Shown here in pieces: positions 9,566 to 17,717 of a stretch of DNA of 64,000 bases (its first letter is position 1; each line of letters opens with the position of its first letter). The stretch covers positions 1 through 64,000 of the forward strand of contig NZ_BNBO01000048.1 of NCBI RefSeq assembly GCF_014655955.1, given 5' to 3'. This DNA is from Kitasatospora indigofera (GTDB lineage Bacteria > Actinomycetota > Actinomycetes > Streptomycetales > Streptomycetaceae). The position numbers and the translations under genes were made by a program. The notes under the pieces are model-generated. The model had not been told where the DNA came from and ran no database searches. It worked only from the letters and a program-made list of their open reading frames with translations.

Positions 9566-10879
9566 TCAGACCTCGCCGCGCGTCATCCCGATCAGGCGGT
9601 CCAGCACCTTGCCGCCGCTCACCCGCAGGCCGTCGTGCTCCCACTCGTTGGTGATCCACGGCTGCAGGCCGCGGACCGCGCGCGCGGTCGCCAGGGAGTC
9701 GGCGGTGTCCACGTACATGTCGTCGTGGTAGACGGCGGCGGCCACCGGCACCTCGTTGGCGGCCAGCCGCTCCGGGCTGTAGAGGTCGGGCCAGTCGGTG
9801 CGCTCGGCGAGCAGCTGGGCCGTCTCCGCGAGCGGGCGCAGGGCGGGGTCCGTCTCGAACATCCAGGGATAGATCATCTCGCCGGTGAGGAGCACCGGCG
9901 CCCCGGAGTCCAGCGCCGCCCGGGCGTCGAAGCCGGGGAACTCCTTGCGGACCCGCTCGGCCGCCCAGGCCGTCCCCGCCGTGTCCACCGAGCGCTGGCC
10001 GTAGATCGACTCGTGCAGCGCCGCGTAGAGCGGGTTCTGCGCGAAGGAGAGCTTGGCCTGCGCCTCGGCCAGGAAGGTGTCCGAGAGTTCGGGGCCGGCC
10101 GGCCCCTCCACCCAGGCCTCCTCCAGCAGGTAGTGCAGGGCGTGCGAGCCCGTTCCCGTGCCGAGGATCATGCCCAGGGCCTGGAAGGCCTCGACGGTGA
10201 GCAGCGCGCCGTCCGGCAGGAGGGCGGGGGAGTCGGCCAGGTGGGCGGCGATCCGCCGGACGGCCGCGACGTCCCCGGGGTAGCGGGCGTAGTGCGCCTC
10301 GTTCTTCCCGGCCACCCGGGGGTAGGCCGAGCGGTACACGTCGTCGGCGGAACTGCGCAGGCCGGCCAGGCCGCCGGTGATGAAGACCTCACGCAGGCCC
10401 TCCGGGGCGAGCGAGAGGTAGGTGAGGGCGCAGAAGCCGCCGAAGCTCTGCCCCAGCAGGCTCCAGCGCCGGTCCTCGCCCAGCAGCAGACGGCGGATCA
10501 GCTCGGCGTCCCGGACGATCGAGTCCGCCCGGAAGGACGCCAGGTAGTCGGCCTGCGCCTGCGGCCCGCCCCGGCGGGCCAGGGTCTGCCGGGTGGCCGG
10601 CGTGGAGCGGCCGGTCCCCCGCTGGTCCAGCAGCAGCACCCGGAAGTCGTCGAGGGCCCGGACCAGCCAGCCGTCACGGCCGAGCGGCCGCGCGGCCTTG
10701 CCACCGGGGCCGCCCTGGAGGAAGAGCAGCCAGGGCAGGTCGTCGGACTCGCGGCCGGCCGCGACCACCTCCCGGGCATACACCTCGATCCGCTCGCCCT
10801 GGGGGACGGCGTGGTCGAGCGGCAGGTGGAAGACGTGGTCGGTCGTGACGATCCCGGGCAGCCGGCTGGCGGTGGACAT
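9566..10879 (-). CDS. Alpha/beta hydrolase, proline iminopeptidase-like (S33)
   Basis: A 437-residue cytoplasmic serine hydrolase of the S33 peptidase group, whose members remove N-terminal proline or other residues from peptides. Visible are the oxyanion-hole motif LQGGPGG (about residue 52), the LLLDQRGTGRS strand-loop typical of S33 enzymes, the nucleophile elbow GQSFGG, and a C-terminal region with the expected catalytic aspartate and histidine (VYHDDMYVD and WEHDGLR). It has no secretion signal. Start is ATG 10877-10879 with GAGGAG six bases upstream. Substrate specificity cannot be inferred. A short 170-bp gap separates it from the converging DUF4192 gene. Confidence 0.88.
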   Translation of the reverse strand: MSTASRLPGIVTTDHVFHLPLDHAVPQGERIEVYAREVVAAGRESDDLPWLLFLQGGPGGKAARPLGRDGWLVRALDDFRVLLLDQRGTGRSTPATRQTLARRGGPQAQADYLASFRADSIVRDAELIRRLLLGEDRRWSLLGQSFGGFCALTYLSLAPEGLREVFITGGLAGLRSSADDVYRSAYPRVAGKNEAHYARYPGDVAAVRRIAAHLADSPALLPDGALLTVEAFQALGMILGTGTGSHALHYLLEEAWVEGPAGPELSDTFLAEAQAKLSFAQNPLYAALHESIYGQRSVDTAGTAWAAERVRKEFPGFDARAALDSGAPVLLTGEMIYPWMFETDPALRPLAETAQLLAERTDWPDLYSPERLAANEVPVAAAVYHDDMYVDTADSLATARAVRGLQPWITNEWEHDGLRVSGGKVLDRLIGMTRGEV

Positions 10880-11660
10880 ACAACTCCTCGGTATGTGCTG
10901 GTCACAGCTGTCATGCCCACCGCCCACGGAGTTGCCGGTGCGGAGGGCAGGACCCCCGCACCGTATCCTGGCGGCGGCCGGGCACCGGTTCCGCGGCCGC
11001 ACCACATCGGCTCGGGGCAGCCGGGGCAGGGCCGGGGCCACCTGGTCCCGTCCGTCCCGCGGACGCGTGGCCCCACCCGACGGGCCACGGTTCCGCGACC
11101 GGACAGCACCACCGGAGCGCACCGGACGACCACCGCGGCGCACCGATGGCGTGACCTGTTGAGGGTCCACGGCGTTCATCCTGGGGAATGTCGGCACCGG
11201 GGCGGGGTACGGCCGGTCCGACGAGGCAACACCGGGCAGCAGGGGCGGGCAGCGGGAAACGTCCGGACACGGCCGGGAGACTCGACGGCGAGTCACCGGC
11301 CCGACCGGGGCGGACCGACGGCCCCGGCCGGCCGGCCCGGCAAATCGGTTCGGCAAGGCAGCACAGGGCGGCGAGGCGGGAGCGCCGCCAGGTACCGGCC
11401 GCCCGCACCACGGAGCGGTCCGGCACAGCGAGGTGCCGGTACGGAGCAGGGCCGGCCCACCGCGGCGCCGGAGCACGGGCCGGCCCACGCCGGTGCCACC
11501 CAGCCATGCCATGCAGCAAGGCCGTCCAGCAGTCCGACGGAAACAGTCCGGCCGCCCGGCGGAGCACCAGCCCGTCGGCGCCGGAAGCACCAGTTCGCGA
11601 TCGAACACGCTCGCGGCCGCCCGGTCACAGCCGGCGGACCGCCGAGGGGAGGAGAGTCCG
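10880..11660. other. 780-bp intergenic region, no gene supported
   Basis: Between the divergent hydrolase and debranching-like genes no frame has a ribosome site together with protein-like composition. Long open frames exist only because stop codons are rare at this GC. The region must hold both promoters, but I see no convincing -35/-10 pair. Confidence 0.5.
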
Positions 11661-13763
11661 GTGACCGCCACGAGGCCACCCCAGGCCGCGCCGGCCGAGA
11701 GCGTGGCCGGCGCACCGAGACCCGCCGGCCGGCCCGACCAGGCGCCCCGGCAGGCCCCGGGCCCGGCACGCCCGCAGCCCCCCGCCGCCCACCACGCGGT
11801 GGTCTGCGTCAACGCACCCGCGATGGCGGCCTCCGGCCCGGACGGCCAACTGCGCGGCCACGGCCTGCACGGCTTCTACCGCTCCGGCGTCCGTGTCCTG
11901 GCCCGCCTGGAACTGCGGCTCGGCGGCATCGAGCCGCTGCCGCTCCAGGGCACCCTCACCTCGGCCGCCGAGGCCCGCTTCCTCGGCGCGGTGCGCCTCC
12001 CCGGCGACCCGGACCCAGACCCGGCCCTGACCGTCGAGCGGCTGCGGCACGCCGACGGGGTCGAGACCGTCACGGTCCGCAACTCCGGCAGCCGTCCGGC
12101 CCGGCTCCCGCTGGAGCTGGCGATGGGCACCGACCTGGGCCCGATGACCGAGATCGCCGCCGGCCTGCGCTCGCCGGACCTCCCCAGCCAGGTCCAGTCC
12201 GCCGGGCTCCGCTGGGCCGGCCAGACGCACAGCGCGACCGTGACGGCCAAGCCCTCCCCGCACGCCGTGCTGGCCGGGGCCGGCGTCCTGCGCTGGGACC
12301 TGGAGATCCAGCCGGGGGCGAGGTGGTCCGTCGAGCTCCGCACCGAGCTGGAGGCCTCCGGCCCGGGCCCGCGGCCGCCGGGCGGCCGGGGGACGGGCGT
12401 GCCACTGCCGTGGTCCGAGGCCGAGGTGCGCTGCGACGACCCCCGCGTCGAGCTGCTCGTCCCGCGGTCCCTGGACGCGCTGGGCCGGCTGCTGCTCGCC
12501 GACCCCGACCGCCCCACCGACCTGTACGCCGCCTCCGGCGCGCCCTGGCGGTTCGGCCTCGCACCTGCCGACGCGCTCTGGGCGGCCCGGCTGACCCTGC
12601 CGCTCGGTACCCGTCTCGCGGCCGGCACCCTCCGGGCGCTGGCCCGCCGCCAGCAGCCCGCCGGGGGGCCCGGCCAGCGCCCCGAGGGCCTGCTGCCCGG
12701 CGCCCTGCGGCACGCCGGCCCCGAACTCCCGCCCTCCTGCACGGCGACCGAGGCCACCCTGCTGTTCGTCACGCTGCTGGCCGAGGCCTGGCGCTGGGGC
12801 CTGCCCCGGCAGGAGGTGGCCGAGCTGCTCCCGGCGGCCGAGCGGGCGCTCGGCACGCTGCGGGCCGGTCTCGTCGACGGCTTCGTCACGGACCTCAGCC
12901 GCCCGGTGGAGGACCGCTCGGCGAACCCGCCGCCGGCCCGGAGCGAGGTGCAGGCCCAGGCCGTGCGGGCCGCCCTGCACGGTGCGGAGCTGCTGGAGGC
13001 GTTCGGCCGGCCCGGGGCCGAGGAGTGGCGGGACTGGGCGGCCGCCCTGCGGTCACGGTTCCGCGAGAAGTTCTGGATCGACGACCTCTCCGGCGGCCGC
13101 CCGGCCGCCGCACTGGCCGTCGGCGGCCGCCCGGTGCCCGCGGTGGCGTCCTCCCTGGTCCACCTGCTGGACCTCGGGCTCTCCTCGGACGGCGGCCGGC
13201 ACGAGGGCCTGCTCGACCGCGAGCAGACCCGGATGGTGGCCCAGCGCCTCGCCGCACCCGAGCTGGACTGCGGCTGGGGGCTGCGCACGCTCAGCGCCAA
13301 GTCGGCACGCTTCAACCCGCTGGGGCACCGGAGCGGGGCGGTACGGGTCCACGAAACGGCGCTCGCCGTCGGGGGGATGGCCGAGGCCGGCTTCGAACGG
13401 GAGGCCGGCGCGCTGCTCGAAGGCCTGCTCGGCGCCTCCGCCTTCCTGGAGGGAAGGCTCCCGGAGATGTACGCGGGCGAGCAGCGGATCCCCGGCTGCC
13501 CGCCGGTGCCGCATCCGGCGGCCTGCCGCCCGGCGGCGGTCTCCGCGGCCGGGGCGGTCCATGCCGTGCTCACCCTGGCCGGCGTCCGCCCCGACGTCCC
13601 GGCCGGCCGGGTGCTGGTCAGGCCGGCCAGCACGGCGCCTCTGGGCGAGCTCCAGCTCACCGGCCTGCGGGTCGCGGGGGAGCCGTTCTCGGTCCGGGTG
13701 AGCCGGATCGGCGTCGCGGTCGTGGAGGAGGCGTCGGCCGACCTCCAGCTCGGCGCCCGCTGA
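11661..13763 (+). CDS. Glycogen debranching N-terminal domain protein (amylo-alpha-1,6-glucosidase-like)
   Basis: A 700-residue protein of the bacterial debranching-like group. An N-terminal beta-rich GDE_N_bis-type domain spans about residues 45-290 (HGLHGFYRSGVRVLARLELRLGG marks its start). A C-terminal alpha/alpha toroid runs from about 300 to 690 and includes LYAASGAPWRFGLAPADALWAARL, EVQAQAVRAALHGAELLEAFG, DCGWGLRTLSAKSARFNPLGHRSGAVRVHET and ALLEGLLGASAF. The toroid of related proteins cleaves alpha-1,6 glucosidic bonds. The catalytic acids are not certain here, so activity is unproven. Start is GTG 11661 with GGGAGGAGAG upstream. It has no membrane or signal segment. It is followed by a simple repeat and the NUDIX regulator, which might control it. 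Confidence 0.82.
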   Translation: MTATRPPQAAPAESVAGAPRPAGRPDQAPRQAPGPARPQPPAAHHAVVCVNAPAMAASGPDGQLRGHGLHGFYRSGVRVLARLELRLGGIEPLPLQGTLTSAAEARFLGAVRLPGDPDPDPALTVERLRHADGVETVTVRNSGSRPARLPLELAMGTDLGPMTEIAAGLRSPDLPSQVQSAGLRWAGQTHSATVTAKPSPHAVLAGAGVLRWDLEIQPGARWSVELRTELEASGPGPRPPGGRGTGVPLPWSEAEVRCDDPRVELLVPRSLDALGRLLLADPDRPTDLYAASGAPWRFGLAPADALWAARLTLPLGTRLAAGTLRALARRQQPAGGPGQRPEGLLPGALRHAGPELPPSCTATEATLLFVTLLAEAWRWGLPRQEVAELLPAAERALGTLRAGLVDGFVTDLSRPVEDRSANPPPARSEVQAQAVRAALHGAELLEAFGRPGAEEWRDWAAALRSRFREKFWIDDLSGGRPAAALAVGGRPVPAVASSLVHLLDLGLSSDGGRHEGLLDREQTRMVAQRLAAPELDCGWGLRTLSAKSARFNPLGHRSGAVRVHETALAVGGMAEAGFEREAGALLEGLLGASAFLEGRLPEMYAGEQRIPGCPPVPHPAACRPAAVSAAGAVHAVLTLAGVRPDVPAGRVLVRPASTAPLGELQLTGLRVAGEPFSVRVSRIGVAVVEEASADLQLGAR

Positions 13764-13773
13764 GTCCGGACGG

Positions 13774-13858
13774 CCCCGGACCCGGACCCGGACCCGGCCC
13801 CGGACCCGGACCCGGCCCCGGACCCGGACAGGCACCGGACCCGGACAGGCACCGGGCC
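13774..13858. repeat. CCGGAC hexanucleotide simple repeat
   Basis: Immediately after the stop codon, about 14 near-perfect tandem copies of a six-base CCGGAC/CCGGCC unit occupy roughly 85 bp. Two copies of GGACAGGCACCG are embedded in the right half. It is noncoding. It lies just upstream of the NUDIX regulator promoter. Confidence 0.8.
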
Positions 13859-13942
13859 CGGCCCGGCCCGGGCGCCCGGGCCGGGGCGCCCGGACGTCCG
13901 TGCCCCGGAGTCGCCGACGTCACGGACGCGAGGGCCTGTGCT

Positions 13943-13961
13943 TATCGTCAGAGAGACGACT
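13943..13961. promoter_or_regulatory. Operator-like inverted repeat before the NUDIX regulator
   Basis: TCGTC-AGAGA-GACGA (13945-13959) is an inverted repeat that ends two bases before the start codon and covers the likely ribosome site GAGAG (13951-13955). A third TCGTC follows at 13966-13970. This position suits autorepression by the NrtR-like product. Binding is inferred, not known. Confidence 0.5.
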
Positions 13962-14717
13962 ATGATCGTCGCCATGTCGCGTTATGACCCGTCGGCCTTC
14001 CCCCCGTTCGCTGTCACGGTCGACCTGGTGGTGCTGACGGTGCGGGACCACGCGCTCTGTGCCCTGCTGGTGCGACGGGGCGAGCCGCCCTTCCAGGGGT
14101 ACTGGGCGCTGCCCGGCGGCTTTGTGCGCCTCGACGAAGGCCTCGCCGAGGCGGCCTCCCGGGAGCTGGCCGAGGAGACCGGCCTGCGGGCCCACTCCGC
14201 CCCCGAGCACGGCTCGGTCGGGGCCCACCTGGAGCAGCTCGCGACGTACGGACACCCCCAGCGCGACCCCCGGATGCGGGTGGTCAGCGTCGCCTACCTG
14301 GTCCTCGCACCGGACCTGCCGACCCCCCGCCCGGGCGGGGACGCCAGCAGCGCGCGCTGGGCACCGGTGGCGGAGCTGCTCGGCGGCAACCCCGCGGACG
14401 GCGTACCGCTGGCCTTCGACCACGGGCTGATCCTGGCCGACGGGGTCGAGCGCGCCCGGTCCAAGATCGAGTACTCCTCGCTGGCGACGGCCTTCTGTTC
14501 GGCGGAGTTCACCGTCGGCGAGCTGCGCCGGGTCTACGAGGCCGTCTGGGGCGTCTCCCTGGACCCGCGCAACTTCCACCGCAAGGTCACCGGCACACCG
14601 GGCTTCCTGCTGCCCTCCGGCGGCACGACGACCCGTCAGGGCGGCCGCCCCGCGCAGCTGTTCACCGCCGGCGGCGCCACCGACCTCAACCCGCCAATGC
14701 TGCGACCGGAGTCCTGA
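13962..14717 (+). CDS. NUDIX domain / winged-helix transcriptional regulator, NrtR-like
   Basis: A 251-residue protein with an N-terminal NUDIX domain and a C-terminal winged helix, the architecture of NrtR-family regulators, which sense ADP-ribose or related nucleotides and often control NAD synthesis. The Nudix box is intact: [24 protein letters not shown] (residues about 54-77, read as GX5EX7REUXEEXGU). Hydrolase activity is therefore possible, unlike in many NrtR proteins where the box is degenerate. The DNA-binding part includes [16 protein letters not shown] and [16 protein letters not shown] 13962 has GAGAG six bases upstream; ATG 13974 is the alternative. No NAD-synthesis gene is adjacent, so the target is open. 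Confidence 0.85.
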   Translation: MIVAMSRYDPSAFPPFAVTVDLVVLTVRDHALCALLVRRGEPPFQGYWALPGGFVRLDEGLAEAASRELAEETGLRAHSAPEHGSVGAHLEQLATYGHPQRDPRMRVVSVAYLVLAPDLPTPRPGGDASSARWAPVAELLGGNPADGVPLAFDHGLILADGVERARSKIEYSSLATAFCSAEFTVGELRRVYEAVWGVSLDPRNFHRKVTGTPGFLLPSGGTTTRQGGRPAQLFTAGGATDLNPPMLRPES

Positions 14718-14800
14718 CCCGCAGTCCTGACCCGCAGTCCTGGCCCGGAGTCCTGGCCCGGAGTCCTGATTCGCCGTCCTTACCCGCAGCCTGACCCGAA
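14710..14800. repeat. 13-bp minisatellite, about seven copies
   Basis: Seven tandem units of 13 bp related to AGTCCTGACCCGC begin inside the last codons of the NUDIX gene and run past its stop. The first four are nearly identical, the later ones diverged (TGA to TGG, then TTA). The stop codon of the gene lies in the first unit. Confidence 0.85.
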
Positions 14801-15046
14801 CTCCTCCGCCGGGCCCGCCCGTCGGCGGCCGCCGAAGCCTGCCCGGGCGGTCGGACCCGTTGCGTCCGGGGGAGGCCCGAGGTCGGATTTTCCCCTGATC
14901 GGGTGAGGTGTGCGGACTTGTGCCCGGCGCCGCTTCCGTAATGCCCGAATTCTCCACCTGTGGCACCTAGTGTGCTGGCGCGGGGACGTCCGGGGAGGTC
15001 CGTGCCGTGGACCCGGCCGGCCGAGGGTAAATGGGAGCAGCCAGCG
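14801..15046. promoter_or_regulatory. Leader and probable promoter of the ABC operon
   Basis: Noncoding. A lower-GC stretch at 14885-14985 contains TAGTGT (14979-14984), a reasonable -10 element about 65 bp upstream of the ABC ATPase start. I cannot name a matching -35. No operator symmetry was found. Confidence 0.35.
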
Positions 15047-16708
15047 ATGATCCAGATCACCGGACTGACCAAGGTCTACCGCCGCGGCCGGCCACCGGCT
15101 CTGCTCGACCTCACCCTCGACGTCCGCCCGGGCCTGGTCACCGCCCTGCTCGGGCCCGAGGAGTCCGGCAAGAGCACCGCGTTGCGACTGATGCTCGATC
15201 TCGAACGCGGCCAGGGCGTCACCCTCTTCGGCGGCCGCACCTACCGCGGCCTGCGCCGGCCGGAGCGCGAGGTCGGGGTCGTCCTGCCGACCGTCGGGGG
15301 GATGGCCGGCCACCCGGGCCGGACCGCCCGGGGCCATCTGCGGATGCTGGCGGCCGCCGCGGGCGTGCCGACCGGCCGCGCGGACGAACTGCTGGAACAG
15401 ACCCGCCTCGCCGCCGTCGCCGGCCACCGGCTGCGCGTCTTCTCGCCGGGCATGAACCGCCGGCTGATCCTCGCCGGCGCGCTCCTCGGGGCCCCGGGCA
15501 CGTTGGTGCTCGACGCGCCGACCGAGGGTCTTTCGCCCCGCAACATCGAGTGGTTCCACTCCTTCCTGCGCTCGTTCGCCGTCGCCGGCGGCACCGTCCT
15601 GGTGACCACCCGCACCCCGCAGGAGGCCGCGCAACTGGCCGACCGCGTGGCCACCCTGGAGCAGGGCAGGCTGGTCGCGGACCAGCCGGTCGCCGACTTC
15701 CGCCGCACCCGGCTGCGCCCCGAGGTGTCCGTCCGGGGCCCGCAGATGGCCCGGCTCGCGGATCTGCTGCTCGGCCAGGGGGCCCTGGTCCGCCGGGACG
15801 GCGCGGTGGGCCTGGCGGTGTCCGGGATCGGCCGGACGGAGATCGGCGAACTCGCCTACCGGCACGGAATCCTGTTGCACGAGCTGGCCGAACGGGTGGT
15901 CGAGCAGCCGGCGCCGCGGGCCGTGCTGCCTGCCTCCTCGGGCCGCTCGGGCCAGGTGCAGCTCCACAAGGCCCGCACCGCCTCCGACGGGTCGCAGCCC
16001 GCCCCGACCGTCCCGGGCCCGCAGGCCGCCCCCGGCCCGCACGGCACCCCGGGCCCGCAGCCCGTCGCGAGCCCGCCCGCGGCGCCGATCCCGCATGCTG
16101 CACAGTCGCCGGAGCCGGCCCGGGCCCGGCAGGCCGTGCTGACGGCACCCGCCGCACCCGCCGCGCCGGTCGTACCGGTCGCGCAGGCCGTGCAGGCCCC
16201 GCAGGCTCCGCTGGGTACTCAATCCCGCGTACCGGACGTGCTCCTGACCGAAACTCAACACCTCGCACCGCTGGAGCCCCTGTCGCCCACCCAGGCCCTG
16301 CCGGTGATGCAGGCTCCGCCGGGCTCCGTCCCCTCCTCCCTCCCGCCGTCCCCGCTGCCGCCGTCCCTGGCGCCGTCCCTGTCGGCACCGCTGTCGCCCG
16401 CCCAGCAGGTCCCCCAGGGGCGGCAGGCCCCCGAGCCCGGGTACGCCCTTCGCGCGGCCTTCGCCGGCGCGGTCGGCACCAACCTCGCGACCGCGACCGC
16501 GTCGGCGACCACGTCGGCGACCGCGACCACGACCGCGTCCGCCGCCGGAACCGCGGGCACGGCCGCCGTCGGTGCGGCTGCCACCGGAACGGTTTCCACC
16601 GGGACGGCCTCCGGTGCGAGTGCCCTCTCCGGAGCCGGCGCCCACGCCCGGCCGAGCGACCCCGCCACCCCCGCGCCCGTCGTCGGGCCCGACCACCGGA
16701 GCGAGTGA
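15047..16708 (+). CDS. ABC transporter ATP-binding protein with degenerate catalytic motifs and long C-terminal tail
   Basis: A 553-residue protein. Residues 1 to about 215 form an ABC ATPase fold of the drug-exporter type with an intact Walker A, GPEESGKST (36-44). The other key motifs are altered: the signature is FSPGM (132-136) instead of LSGGQ, Walker B reads LVLDAPTEGL with alanine at 157 where the catalytic glutamate belongs, and arginine 189 stands where the H-loop histidine is expected. The Q-loop glutamine is also not evident. Residues about 310-553 are Pro/Ala/Thr/Ser-rich and probably disordered. The permease starts two bases after the stop, so the two are co-transcribed just before whiH, matching SCO5817-5818 as I recall. 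Nucleotide binding is likely and hydrolysis doubtful. Confidence 0.85.
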   Translation: MIQITGLTKVYRRGRPPALLDLTLDVRPGLVTALLGPEESGKSTALRLMLDLERGQGVTLFGGRTYRGLRRPEREVGVVLPTVGGMAGHPGRTARGHLRMLAAAAGVPTGRADELLEQTRLAAVAGHRLRVFSPGMNRRLILAGALLGAPGTLVLDAPTEGLSPRNIEWFHSFLRSFAVAGGTVLVTTRTPQEAAQLADRVATLEQGRLVADQPVADFRRTRLRPEVSVRGPQMARLADLLLGQGALVRRDGAVGLAVSGIGRTEIGELAYRHGILLHELAERVVEQPAPRAVLPASSGRSGQVQLHKARTASDGSQPAPTVPGPQAAPGPHGTPGPQPVASPPAAPIPHAAQSPEPARARQAVLTAPAAPAAPVVPVAQAVQAPQAPLGTQSRVPDVLLTETQHLAPLEPLSPTQALPVMQAPPGSVPSSLPPSPLPPSLAPSLSAPLSPAQQVPQGRQAPEPGYALRAAFAGAVGTNLATATASATTSATATTTASAAGTAGTAAVGAAATGTVSTGTASGASALSGAGAHARPSDPATPAPVVGPDHRSE

Positions 16709-16710
16709 CC

Positions 16711-17520
16711 GTGCGCGTACTGGCCTATGAGGCACGCCGGCTGAGCGGCCTGCGCTCGACCTGGATCGTCCTCGCCACCGTCCTGCTGTGCGATGCCGCG
16801 GTGGCCGCCCTGCTGGCCCGCCAGGTGTCGTCCGGCCCGCTGACGGTCGCCGCCGCCGTCCGGTCGGTGACCGCCGCCGTCCCGTTGCTGCCGCTCCCCA
16901 TCGCCGCCATCGGTGCCGGGGTGCTGGGCGCCCTCTCCTACGGGCACGAGGTGCGCCATCCCGGGCTGGCCGCCTCCCAGGTCGGGTACCTGCGGCGGGT
17001 CCGGCTGCTGTTCGGCAAGGTGGTCGTGGTCGGCGCGCTGTCGGCGCTGCTCGCCGTGGTGACGGTGCTGGTCGACGCGGTGGTGACCCGGCTGGCGCTG
17101 GGGCCCGCCGTGGACGCCTCCCAGGTCTTCGCCCGGGGTGCCCTCACGGGGGGCGGCCGGCTGCCGGTGGCCCTCGCGGTGTTCGCCGTCCTCGCGGTGG
17201 CGGCCGGCGGCGCCGGGGTGCTGACGGCCTCGCTCACCCGGAGCGCGTCCGCCGGGATCCTGCTGCTCTGCGCCCTGCCCGTACTGCTGGAGGCGGGCCT
17301 GGCGCTCTTCCTGCGGCAGACCGGGACGGCCCGTGCGGACGCCGCGGACGAGGTGCTGCCCCTGCAGTACGGCTTCGACTGGGTGCGGGCCGGCTCCGGC
17401 CCGGCCGTCGGAGGCCCGCTCGATCTCGCCGATCCGGCCCTGCTCGCGGTGCTGGCCTCGCCGGCGGTGCTGCTGGTGCTCGTGTGCCTGGTGGCGCAGC
17501 TGCGGCGCCGCGCGCTCTGA
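16711..17520 (+). CDS. ABC transporter permease
   Basis: A 269-residue integral membrane protein with about six hydrophobic segments (near residues 15-40, 50-75, 100-125, 150-175, 180-205 and 245-265), the shape of an ABC-2 type permease. It begins at GTG 16711, two bases after the stop of the ATP-binding gene, so translation is probably coupled and the two products should form one complex. No substrate clue is visible. It ends about 200 bp before whiH on the same strand. The pair recurs at this site in Streptomyces to my knowledge, but its role is not established. Confidence 0.82.
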   Translation: MRVLAYEARRLSGLRSTWIVLATVLLCDAAVAALLARQVSSGPLTVAAAVRSVTAAVPLLPLPIAAIGAGVLGALSYGHEVRHPGLAASQVGYLRRVRLLFGKVVVVGALSALLAVVTVLVDAVVTRLALGPAVDASQVFARGALTGGGRLPVALAVFAVLAVAAGGAGVLTASLTRSASAGILLLCALPVLLEAGLALFLRQTGTARADAADEVLPLQYGFDWVRAGSGPAVGGPLDLADPALLAVLASPAVLLVLVCLVAQLRRRAL

Positions 17521-17682
17521 GGGTGACGCCCCGCAGCCACCGGGCCGACGGTGCTCGAACACCCGTGAATCATTGGCATGACAATCAGTCAGCCGCCGAC
17601 CGTAATGGGCGGTTCCTCCTGATAAGAAGTCAATTATCCAGTCACGGGCGATCACCCTTTCGTGTGCTTTTCACGAGAATTC

Positions 17683-17710
17683 TCAAGCTGGGCCCGCCGA
17701 TCGCCGACAA
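17683..17710 (+). promoter_or_regulatory. Candidate sigma-WhiG promoter of whiH
   Basis: TCAA (17683-17686) and GCCGACAA (17703-17710) are separated by 16 bases. The WhiG/FliA-class consensus is TAAA-N15-GCCGATAA, so the -10 matches 7 of 8 and the -35 3 of 4. whiH is an established target of sigma WhiG in Streptomyces. The -10 overlaps AAAGGA, the only ribosome site candidate, so transcription from here would start close to the GTG. Confidence 0.5.
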
Positions 17711-17717
17711 AGGACCT

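Noticed and set aside
10911-11567. 218-codon minus-strand frame in the hydrolase/debranching gap
   Set aside because: Low-complexity Arg/Pro/Trp composition, no ribosome site and no domain.
9374-13987. A 1537-codon open frame on the plus strand
   Set aside because: It overlaps two well-supported genes in other frames. It has no ribosome site, and its composition is Arg/Pro/Gly-rich, the usual shadow of high-GC coding DNA.
14710-14800. CRISPR-like array
   Set aside because: The units are 13 bp and adjacent, without spacers, so this is a minisatellite.
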